This document shows positions 1 through 5,710 of a DNA stretch of 6,856 nucleotides, piece by piece. The position numbers and the translations under genes are program-made. The notes below the pieces were generated by a model. It was not told the origin of the DNA. It searched no databases and worked only from the letters and a program-made list of their open reading frames with translations. The stretch comes from CAMYLR01 sp039590215 (GTDB lineage Bacteria; Gemmatimonadota; Gemmatimonadetes; JACCXV01; JAHWKZ01). Numbering within the stretch: position 1 is the stretch's first letter; each line of letters starts with the position of its first letter. The DNA is taken from NCBI GenBank assembly GCA_039590215.1, contig JBDHFX010000084.1, positions 1-6,856 of the forward strand, in the 5' to 3' direction.

Positions 1-1773
1 CGAACCTCCGTACTCGTCGCTGCGCTGATTGGTGAGCGGCGACAAGAAGCTGGCCAGCAGATAGCCGTGCGCGAAGTGAAACTCGATAATGTCGAACCCA
101 GCCTCATCGGCCATAATCGCGGCACGCACGAAGTCGTCGCGAACCGCGTCCAGATCCCCGCGGTCCATCACCTTTGGCACTTGGCTGTGCGGGAAGTACG
201 GAATCGGTGATGGGCCCAGGATCTCCCAGTTCCCGGTTTCAAGCGGCTCGTCCATGCCCTCCCACGCCAAACGCGTCGACCCCTTCCGGCCAGCGTGGCC
301 GAGCTGAAGGCCGATCTTGGCTTCGGTGTTTTTGTGTACGAAGTCGACGATTCGCTTCCACGCCACAACGTGCTCGGGTCGGTACATGCCGGCGCAGCCG
401 GGCGAGATCCGCGCCTCACCGCTGATGTCGGTCATCTCGGAGAGCACCAACCCGGCGCCGCCAACGGCCCGGCTCCCGAGGTGAACGAAATGCCAGTCCG
501 TCGGGCTACCGTCTTCGGCTGAATACTGACACATCGCCGAGACGACGACCCGGTTGACGAGCACCGTCTCGCGCAGTTTGAACGGCGTAAACAGCGGCGG
601 CGGTGGGTCGTCCAGATCGATCGGTACACCGCTCTGGCGACTCGCCTTCTCGGCAAACCATCGATCGACCTGCGCCGTCAATCCCGGATCGCGAACTCGC
701 AGATCCTCGTGGGTGATACGCAGGCTTCGCGTCAGCAGGTTGAAACCGAACTGGACGGGTTCGGTGTCCATATAGCGCTCTGTGCCCTCAAACCACTGCA
801 GGCTGGCCTGCGCCGCCCGTTGCAGGCTCTCGACCAGCGGTCGTCGCTCGGTCTCATACACGGCCAATGCAGTCGGTACGTCCGCCTCGCTGTGGAGTGC
901 ATCGGTAAGGGCGATGGCGTCCTCCATCGCCAGCTTGGTGCCCGACCCGACGGAGAAGTGCGCGGTGTGTGCGGCATCGCCGATCAGCACCATGTTGCCG
1001 ATCGACCACGAGGCGTTCGTTACGGTAGGAAACCGGCGCCAGATTGACCGATTTGAAATCAGCCGGTGACCCTCTAGCTCGGTCGCAAACAGAGCCTCGC
1101 AAAAGGCTACGGTCTCCCTCTCCGAGGCGTCCTCGAGCCCGGCCGCGCGGAGCGTATCCTCGGTGGCCTCGACGATGAAGGTCGAGCGACCTTCCGCGTA
1201 CTGATAAGCATGTACCCGCCAAAGCCCATGCCCATCGTACTTAAAGTAAAACGTGAAGGCTGGAAAGGGGCGTGACGTTCCCAGCCACACGAAGCGATTA
1301 GGGCGCCAGTCGATGCTGGGCTGAAAACCATCGGCGTTCTCTTCGCGAAGGATCGAATTCGCACCGTCGGCGGCCACCACCAGGTCGGCGTCGTCCATCT
1401 GAGTGAGATCGGTAATCTCCGATTGGAAGCGCAGCGCGACGCCCAGCTCGTCGCATTGTCTAGCCATGATTTCCAGCAATCGTCCGCGATCGAGCCCACT
1501 GAACCCATGGCCGGTCGAACGGATCACCTGGCCTTGATAGTGGATCTCGATATCGTCCCAATGCGCGAACTCGGCGATGATGCGGGCGTGTGTCTCGGCG
1601 TCGGCGGCGGCCAGGTTATCGAGCGTCGCGTCCGAGAACACGACCCCGAAGCCATACGTGTCGTCGAGCCGGTTCCGCTCGTGAACGGTGATCACATGCG
1701 TCGGATCCGCTCGCTTCATGAGGATGGCTAGGTACAGACCCGCCGGACCGCCGCCAGCGATGGTAACTCTCAC
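1..1773 (-). CDS. Fused aryl-CoA monooxygenase / Old Yellow Enzyme reductase (2-aminobenzoyl-CoA monooxygenase/reductase type), 3' end missing
   Basis: Translation from a GTG at 1773 stays open for 591 residues to the window edge, so the C-terminus is missing (full-length fusions are about 770 residues). Residues 1-~380 form a class A flavin hydroxylase: FAD Rossmann motif GGGPAG at 7-12, acidic E32 at the end of the second strand, DGANS at 136-140 and the second FAD motif GDAAH at 265-269. Residues ~392-591 are an Old Yellow Enzyme FMN domain starting PPLFTPF. It has C415 and Y417 in MCQYSA (as in YqjM-type enzymes), GHAGRK at 492-497, the substrate-binding pair H566/H569, and a terminal YGGS. 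Known enzymes of this architecture hydroxylate and then reduce the ring of 2-aminobenzoyl-CoA using O2 and NAD(P)H; relatives are annotated salicylyl-CoA 5-hydroxylase. The start overlaps the stop of the upstream dehydrogenase gene by four bases (GTGA) and has no clear ribosome site, so translational coupling is likely. The architecture is clear; the exact substrate is inferred. Confidence 0.9.
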   Translation of the reverse strand, partial: MRVTIAGGGPAGLYLAILMKRADPTHVITVHERNRLDDTYGFGVVFSDATLDNLAAADAETHARIIAEFAHWDDIEIHYQGQVIRSTGHGFSGLDRGRLLEIMARQCDELGVALRFQSEITDLTQMDDADLVVAADGANSILREENADGFQPSIDWRPNRFVWLGTSRPFPAFTFYFKYDGHGLWRVHAYQYAEGRSTFIVEATEDTLRAAGLEDASERETVAFCEALFATELEGHRLISNRSIWRRFPTVTNASWSIGNMVLIGDAAHTAHFSVGSGTKLAMEDAIALTDALHSEADVPTALAVYETERRPLVESLQRAAQASLQWFEGTERYMDTEPVQFGFNLLTRSLRITHEDLRVRDPGLTAQVDRWFAEKASRQSGVPIDLDDPPPPLFTPFKLRETVLVNRVVVSAMCQYSAEDGSPTDWHFVHLGSRAVGGAGLVLSEMTDISGEARISPGCAGMYRPEHVVAWKRIVDFVHKNTEAKIGLQLGHAGRKGSTRLAWEGMDEPLETGNWEILGPSPIPYFPHSQVPKVMDRGDLDAVRDDFVRAAIMADEAGFDIIEFHFAHGYLLASFLSPLTNQRSDEYGGS

Positions 1774-2918
1774 GAGTCTTCGTCGTTCAGCAGGTGGCGA
1801 GCGATGATCAGATACTGGATCTCGGTCGTGCCTTCATAGATGCGCAGCGCGCGAACCGAACGATACAGTCGGTCGACCGGATGATCGGCTACCACGCCGC
1901 GTCCACCCAACACCTGCACGGCGTCGTCAACTATGCGCTGGGCCTCTTCGGTAGCGAACGCCTTGGCCATCGCGGACTCGAGAGTCACCCTCTCAGCACC
2001 TCGATCCTTCTCCCACGCCGCGCGGTACACCAGCAATCGTGATGCGGCGAGTCCGATCGCCATTCGTGCCAGCTTCTGTTGGACGAGCTGAAATTCGGCC
2101 AACGGCTTGCCAAACTGGACGCGATCCAACGCGTGTCTCCGGGCTTCCGCCAGCGCGCGCTCGGCCATACCGCAAGCCGCCGCACCAACGGTGGTCCGCA
2201 GCCGATCGAGGGTAGCCAGCCCGAGCTTGAACCCCTCCCCTTCTTCTCCCAGGCGCGCGGCACTGCCCACACGGCACCCGTTGAACCGGATTTCTCCCAG
2301 CGGGTGGGGCGCGCTCATGACCAGCGGCCGGACGAACTCAAGCCCCGGTTGATCGGCAGGAACGACGAAGCACGAGATACCCTTGTGGCCAGCGTTGCTA
2401 TCCGTGGCGGCGAACACGGTATAGAAGTCGGCAATCCCGGCATTCGAGATCAGCGTCTTGGTGCCATCGAGAACGTACTCGTCCCCTTCACGCCGGGCGG
2501 TTGTCGCCAGCGACGCAACGTCCGATCCCGCCTCGGTCTCGGTCATCGCGAACGCACCCATTGCGTGACCGGAACAGGCGGGTTCGAGCCATTGCTTCCG
2601 GAGTTCCTTCCCGCCAGCTAATAGGATCGGCGTTGCGCTCAACCCCTGCAGCGCAAACACCGCGTCGGCGAGCGGCGATGCGGAAGCCAACGCTTCCCGC
2701 ACCAGGGAACAACCGCGCAGATCTTGGGTCTCGATCGGCCGAAACCAACCCGCGTCGCCCAGCAACGCGAGCACGTCGCGTGCTTGTTGGCGGCAGGCGG
2801 AGTCATCAGCTGGCTCTGGGAGCGGAGCGAGGACCGTCTCCGCAAACCGCGATACGTCCGCCGCCAGCTGAACGTGTTCGTCTTCGAGGAATGCTTTGAC
2901 GGTGGTGACGTCGGGCAC
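1770..2918 (-). CDS. Acyl-CoA dehydrogenase family flavoprotein
   Basis: A full-length 382-residue acyl-CoA dehydrogenase. It shows the family's FAD/substrate signature AMTETEAGSD at 124-133, the middle beta-domain (about 122-215, with LDGTKTLISNAG), the helical C-terminal domain with RVQFGKPLAEFQ near 266-277, LGGRGV at 337-342 and IYEGTTEIQ at 360-368. E362 sits at the position of the catalytic base of medium-chain acyl-CoA dehydrogenases. The family oxidises acyl-CoA thioesters to 2-enoyl-CoA and passes electrons to ETF. Here it probably acts on a ring-derived or ring-opened CoA thioester, because its neighbours are an aryl-CoA monooxygenase/reductase, a crotonase and an SDR. The start is a GTG five bases after the crotonase stop; no in-frame start lies nearby and the N-terminal length fits the family. 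No convincing Shine-Dalgarno is seen, consistent with coupled translation. Subfamily and chain specificity cannot be read from sequence. Confidence 0.93.
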   Translation of the reverse strand: MPDVTTVKAFLEDEHVQLAADVSRFAETVLAPLPEPADDSACRQQARDVLALLGDAGWFRPIETQDLRGCSLVREALASASPLADAVFALQGLSATPILLAGGKELRKQWLEPACSGHAMGAFAMTETEAGSDVASLATTARREGDEYVLDGTKTLISNAGIADFYTVFAATDSNAGHKGISCFVVPADQPGLEFVRPLVMSAPHPLGEIRFNGCRVGSAARLGEEGEGFKLGLATLDRLRTTVGAAACGMAERALAEARRHALDRVQFGKPLAEFQLVQQKLARMAIGLAASRLLVYRAAWEKDRGAERVTLESAMAKAFATEEAQRIVDDAVQVLGGRGVVADHPVDRLYRSVRALRIYEGTTEIQYLIIARHLLNDEDS

Positions 2919-2923
2919 GGCGT

Positions 2924-3724
2924 CTACGTGAACCGCGGTTCCCGCTTCTCGCGGAATGCTGCGTACGCTTCCTTGAAGTTGGGATCCTGCATGCAGTCGG
3001 CCTGGGCCTGAGCCTCGGCTTCGAGCGCGGCATCGAGATCCATTGACGCCTCGTCGTTAAGTGCCGCCTTGGTGACCGTCAGCGCTTTGGTCGGCCCGGC
3101 AGCCAACCGTGTTGCGAATAACTGCGCCACGGACATGACATCACTACCGCCGGCGACGATTTGGTTGTAAAGGCCGATTCGGTACGCCTCTTGGGCGTCT
3201 ATAAAATCGCCGGTCATCAGTAGCTCGATTGCTCGACCCCATCCGACTATCCGTGGCAACAACCAGGCGGCACCCATGTCGGCACCGGATAACCCGACTT
3301 TGGTAAACAGGAACGCGATCTTCGCGGATTCATCGGCGATCCGAACGTCACACGCGGTCGCAATCACCGCACCGGCGCCAGCAACCGTTCCGTTGAGCGC
3401 CGCGATCACAGGCCGCCGGCAACGCCGTATCGCTTGAATCAAATGACACGTCAGCCGAGTGAATTCCAACAGGCCTTCATCGTCGCGGTCGAACAATGCG
3501 CCAATGATGTCTTCGACGTCACCACCTGAACAGAACGCACGACCGGCACCGGTGATGACGATCGCCCTTACGCCCGGCTCCTCGTCGAGGCGCCGAAACG
3601 TCTCGGTCAGCTCTTCGTACACCTCGAACGTGAGCGCGTTGAGACGATCGGGGCGGTTGAGCGTGATCGTGGCCACCCCGGTGGCCTCATCGAGCAGGTA
3701 CAGGAACGACTTGGGCTCTAGCAT
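2924..3724 (-). CDS. Crotonase-superfamily protein (enoyl-CoA hydratase/isomerase-like) with non-classical active site
   Basis: A 266-residue crotonase-fold protein of normal length. The oxyanion-hole segments are visible: AFCSGGDV at 63-70 and NGTVAGAGA at 111-119, followed by ACDVRIA at 124-130 and the GLSGADMG segment at 144-151. Aligning by eye to rat mitochondrial enoyl-CoA hydratase, the two catalytic glutamates (Glu144, Glu164) fall on V120 and T141, so both appear absent. D149 instead falls where dienoyl-CoA isomerase and 4-chlorobenzoyl-CoA dehalogenase carry an active-site Asp. Simple enoyl-CoA hydration is therefore uncertain; isomerisation or hydrolysis of a ring-derived CoA thioester is an alternative. 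The ATG overlaps the RidA stop by one base (TAATG), and a GGGGAG ribosome site (3733-3738) lies eight bases upstream. The gene sits between ridA-like and acyl-CoA dehydrogenase genes in the operon. The family call is firm; the reaction is not. Confidence 0.9.
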   Translation of the reverse strand: MLEPKSFLYLLDEATGVATITLNRPDRLNALTFEVYEELTETFRRLDEEPGVRAIVITGAGRAFCSGGDVEDIIGALFDRDDEGLLEFTRLTCHLIQAIRRCRRPVIAALNGTVAGAGAVIATACDVRIADESAKIAFLFTKVGLSGADMGAAWLLPRIVGWGRAIELLMTGDFIDAQEAYRIGLYNQIVAGGSDVMSVAQLFATRLAAGPTKALTVTKAALNDEASMDLDAALEAEAQAQADCMQDPNFKEAYAAFREKREPRFT

Positions 3725-4140
3725 TACTGCGTCTCCCCAACCGGCAGCACTGCAGTCGCCTCGATCTCCACGAGCGCGTTGTCCTCTACCAGGCCTGCCA
3801 CCTCCACCAGAGCGATCGCGGGGTAGTGGTTCCCCATGAGCGCTCGGTATCTCTCACCCAGGGGCTTGCGGCTCGCCAGGTACTCGTCACGATTGGTCAC
3901 GTAGATCGTCAAACGCCCGATGTCTTCTGGGTCCCCCCCGGCATGCCGTACGACGGCCAACACGTTCACTAGCGCCTGGCTGAACTGCTCGACAAACTCG
4001 GACGGCTCAACTTGACCCGATTGATCGCTACCCACTTGGCCGGCGACAAACAGGAGCCGCCCACCGGCTGGCGCCAGCATCCCGTTGTTCCACCCTTTGG
4101 GCGCGGCTAGTTCCTCCGGGTTTACGATCTCGAAGCTCAA
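3724..4140 (-). CDS. RidA/YjgF/YER057c/UK114 family protein lacking the canonical catalytic Arg
   Basis: A 138-residue single-domain RidA-fold protein, close to the family's usual length (about 130), expected to form trimers with clefts between subunits. Recognisable segments are the N-terminal PEELAAPKGWNNG (8-20), LLFVAGQVG (29-37), the helix with QALVNVLAVVRHAGG (55-69) and the C-terminal VEVAGL...VEIEATAV (112-131). Canonical RidA enzymes deaminate enamine/imine intermediates using an Arg in a PAR motif followed by VEV. Here the motif reads PAIALVEV, with I109 in place of Arg, so classical imine deaminase activity is doubtful. In an aryl-CoA pathway it may still bind an amino- or keto-substituted intermediate; this is inference. 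Translation starts at a TTG whose last bases overlap the SDR stop (TTGA, four-base overlap), and the TAA stop overlaps the next ATG. A run of seven C at 3933-3939 lies within the gene but the frame is intact. Confidence 0.92.
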   Translation of the reverse strand: MSFEIVNPEELAAPKGWNNGMLAPAGGRLLFVAGQVGSDQSGQVEPSEFVEQFSQALVNVLAVVRHAGGDPEDIGRLTIYVTNRDEYLASRKPLGERYRALMGNHYPAIALVEVAGLVEDNALVEIEATAVLPVGETQ

Positions 4141-4913
4141 ACCACCAACCCCCCACCGTCGATGACGATCGCCTGACCATTGACGCCACCCGCGCCCTCA
4201 CCACACAGCCACACGGCGGCGTCAGCGACCTCTATGGGTTCGATTAGCCTGGTTTGGCGCGCCGATTTCAACATCGCCGCGAGCGTGTCCTCGCGTGATC
4301 GACCAGTCTGCTTCATGTTGCGCTTGAGCCAAGCCGCCGTCATGTCGGTGTTCACATAGCCCGGGCACAACGCGTTCAGCGTGACGCCCTTTGTCGACAG
4401 CTCGACCGCTAGGCTGCGCGTCAAGCCGACCACGGCGTGCTTCGAGGCCGCGTAGGCCGCGATATAGCTCGCTCCGGTGAGCCCGGCGATCGAAGCGACG
4501 TTGACGACCCGGCCCCAACCCCGATCGACCATCGAGCCCACCAAGGCCTGGGTGCAGAGAAACGTTCCGGTGGCGTTGCTGGCCAGCATGTGGTTCCAAT
4601 CTTCGAGCGTCGTTTTCGCCAGCGGCGCTGCTTCGGCGACCCCGGCGTTGTTGACCAGGATGTCGACCCCGCCACCGGCCTCGGTTACACTTTCCGCTAG
4701 ACGCTTCACACTGTCCGCATCGGTCACATCGCACGTGATGGCCGATGCGGTGTGACCTCCCTGACTGATCTCGGCCGCGACTGCTTCGACCTCAGCCTCA
4801 GAACGGGCTGCTACCACCACCGCCGCGCCGGCCTCGGCCAGCGCTCGGGCGATCGCCGCGCCGATTCCCCGCCCACCGCCGGTCACCACCGCGGTTTTGC
4901 TGTCAAGTCGCAT
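4137..4913 (-). CDS. Short-chain dehydrogenase/reductase (3-hydroxyacyl-CoA dehydrogenase-like)
   Basis: A 258-residue classical SDR. The cofactor motif TGGGRGIG is at 11-18, NNAG at 88-91, and the catalytic tetrad is N113, S141, Y154 and K158 (YAASK). CPGYVNTDM follows at 183-191, and the C-terminus has the usual GQAIVIDGG segment. R15 in the glycine-rich loop and R37 after the second strand, with no Asp at the end of that strand, suggest NADP(H) preference; this is inferred. Length and layout resemble FabG and 3-hydroxybutyryl/3-hydroxyacyl-CoA dehydrogenases. In this operon the likely task is oxidation or reduction of a hydroxy/keto group on a CoA-bound ring or ring-opened intermediate. 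The ATG lies inside the end of the upstream creatininase-family gene (11-base overlap) and is preceded by a good GGAGG ribosome site, which fixes the start. Substrate is not readable from sequence. Confidence 0.93.
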   Translation of the reverse strand: MRLDSKTAVVTGGGRGIGAAIARALAEAGAAVVVAARSEAEVEAVAAEISQGGHTASAITCDVTDADSVKRLAESVTEAGGGVDILVNNAGVAEAAPLAKTTLEDWNHMLASNATGTFLCTQALVGSMVDRGWGRVVNVASIAGLTGASYIAAYAASKHAVVGLTRSLAVELSTKGVTLNALCPGYVNTDMTAAWLKRNMKQTGRSREDTLAAMLKSARQTRLIEPIEVADAAVWLCGEGAGGVNGQAIVIDGGGLVV

Positions 4914-5667
4914 CGGCGCCTCCGATCTCTCGCTCGATCGCTTCCACTAGGATCGACCCCAACACACTTATCGTGCTCTGACCTTCTTCCTCGCTCGCCG
5001 CCGCTGGATCGCCAAAATAAGCCGCCGGGCCGCCAGCTTCCTCGAACGTCGTTTGGCCGGACCGGATCGCGGCTGAGAGCGAGACCGGGTTCGGCTCGAG
5101 CGCCCGCCGCCGATCGTCCACCACAAGACCCGGTTCAGCGGCCATCACGATCGAGCTCTCGTACTGACCGGCATGGCAGGCGCCGCCTTGGAATTCCACG
5201 GTGAGCTTGAGGGCCCAAGGTTTTCTCGTGATGTCCGGGAAGCTGACCCGAATCTTTTCGGCACGGCAGGCCTCTACCGCAGCGTGCAGCGCCTCGACGT
5301 GAGATGGATCGAGATGCGAATTGGCGATTGCGAGAATCGCAAACCCGTGTTTGGTGAGGCTCCGTGCGATGTCGACGATCATTCCCGCCACGGTCTCAGG
5401 TGATACCGAGATCGTCCCAGCAAAACCTACTGCAAAACCGGCTGTCGTGTAGCAGATCGGTGGCAGAACCACGACTTGTTGGCCGTGATCTTCGAGCTCG
5501 GCGGCCGCGGCGTCAGCCATCGCATTCGCGATCACGACATCGGTCGCCAGCGGAAGGTGCGGGCCATGGGCCTCAACCGCGCCGACCGGTAAGATGGCGA
5601 TCGCCCCCCGGTGCCCAAGGTCGCGCGCTTCTTCCCAAGTCAAATCCGCCAACTTCCGTATCGTCAT
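4903..5667 (-). CDS. Creatininase-family metal-dependent hydrolase
   Basis: A 254-residue protein of the creatininase / MftE / deformylase family, full length. Metal-site motifs are visible: LPVGAVEAHGPHLPLATD at 26-43 supplies E32, H34 and D43, and NSHLDP at 116-121 supplies H118 and D120. The GTISVSPET loop (84-92) and the HAGQYESS segment (165-172) with H165 and E170 are also family hallmarks. Characterised members are mostly amidohydrolases acting on cyclic amides or formamides; as I recall, one inositol-pathway member opens a carbocyclic ketone. The substrate here is unknown. As first gene of an operon for aryl-CoA breakdown, it could hydrolyse a cyclic intermediate, an amide or a formamide; this is speculation from context. 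The ATG at 5667 is supported by a strong ribosome site. Its 3' end overlaps the SDR start by 11 bases. No signal peptide is seen, so it is probably cytoplasmic. Confidence 0.9.
   Translation of the reverse strand: MTIRKLADLTWEEARDLGHRGAIAILPVGAVEAHGPHLPLATDVVIANAMADAAAAELEDHGQQVVVLPPICYTTAGFAVGFAGTISVSPETVAGMIVDIARSLTKHGFAILAIANSHLDPSHVEALHAAVEACRAEKIRVSFPDITRKPWALKLTVEFQGGACHAGQYESSIVMAAEPGLVVDDRRRALEPNPVSLSAAIRSGQTTFEEAGGPAAYFGDPAAASEEEGQSTISVLGSILVEAIEREIGGADAT
4919..4923 (-). promoter_or_regulatory. Ribosome binding site of the SDR gene
   Basis: On the minus strand this reads GGAGG, five bases before the ATG at 4913. It lies inside the last codons of the creatininase-family gene and decides the SDR start, giving the 11-base overlap between the two genes. 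Confidence 0.7.
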
Positions 5668-5673
5668 GCGGCG

Positions 5674-5682
5674 CCTTTCCTC
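5674..5682 (-). promoter_or_regulatory. Ribosome binding site of the creatininase-family gene
   Basis: On the minus strand this reads GAGGAAAGG, a strong Shine-Dalgarno sequence ending six bases before the ATG at 5667. It supports that start and shows that the first gene of the operon is translated from a leader, unlike the divergent ligase gene. Confidence 0.75.
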
Positions 5683-5693
5683 GCGCTCACATT

Positions 5694-5709
5694 CGGCGTA
5701 TCATCGCCG
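5694..5709. repeat. Short inverted repeat in the divergent promoter region
   Basis: Perfect 5-base arms CGGCG (5694-5698) and CGCCG (5705-5709) flank the TATCAT hexamer. The element sits in the 43-base gap between divergent genes, overlapping the putative -10 box, so it could be an operator that controls one or both directions. Arms this short and GC-rich can arise by chance in this base composition. Confidence 0.35.
5699..5704 (+). promoter_or_regulatory. Possible -10 box (TATCAT) for a leaderless ligase transcript
   Basis: TATCAT matches the sigma-70-type TATAAT at five of six positions and lies six bases before the ATG at 5711. Transcription would then start at or next to the A of the start codon, the arrangement of leaderless mRNAs in actinobacteria and some other lineages. 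This fits the lack of any purine-rich ribosome site before the ligase. No good -35 box is seen at the usual spacing. Inferred from pattern only. Confidence 0.4.
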
Positions 5710-5710
5710 G

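Larger units (their letters stand above)
1..5667 (-). other. Probable six-gene operon for CoA-dependent aromatic ring degradation
   Basis: Six same-strand genes have junctions of -11 (creatininase/SDR), -4 (SDR/RidA), -1 (RidA/crotonase), +5 (crotonase/acyl-CoA dehydrogenase) and -4 bases (dehydrogenase/monooxygenase). No terminator-like hairpin is seen between them. Three of the six start with GTG or TTG, each at a coupled junction. The order suggests one transcript from near 5700 that continues beyond the left edge. Gene content (aryl-CoA monooxygenase/reductase plus a beta-oxidation-like set) supports a shared pathway. No regulator or transporter lies within the window. Confidence 0.85.
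5668..5710. other. 43-base divergent intergenic region
   Basis: This is the only real gap between genes in the window. It separates the minus-strand operon from the plus-strand ligase and must hold, or lie next to, both promoters. It contains the creatininase ribosome site, the TATCAT box and the small inverted repeat. For the minus-strand operon a TTGAGA hexamer (5734-5739, read on the minus strand) resembles a -35 box, but no good -10 box follows at the right spacing. If it is real, that promoter lies inside the ligase coding region. Confidence 0.6.

Noticed and set aside
1..1773. A possible frameshift or pseudogene, because only short ATG-started frames are visible in this stretch
   Set aside because: Reading codon by codon from the GTG at 1773 gives 591 residues with no stop and all FAD and OYE motifs in one frame. 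The gene simply runs off the window edge.
2079..2621. A 180-codon plus-strand frame opposite the acyl-CoA dehydrogenase
   Set aside because: The opposite strand encodes a complete acyl-CoA dehydrogenase with signature motifs and the catalytic Glu. The antisense product shows no family features.
3933..3939. Run of seven C as a possible slippage or sequencing-error site
   Set aside because: The RidA-like frame continues intact on both sides with good family similarity, so there is no sign of a frameshift or programmed slippage.
4222..4734. A 170-codon minus-strand frame inside the SDR gene, out of frame
   Set aside because: The SDR frame is complete with all catalytic motifs. The alternative frame gives an Arg- and Gly-rich product without recognisable features.
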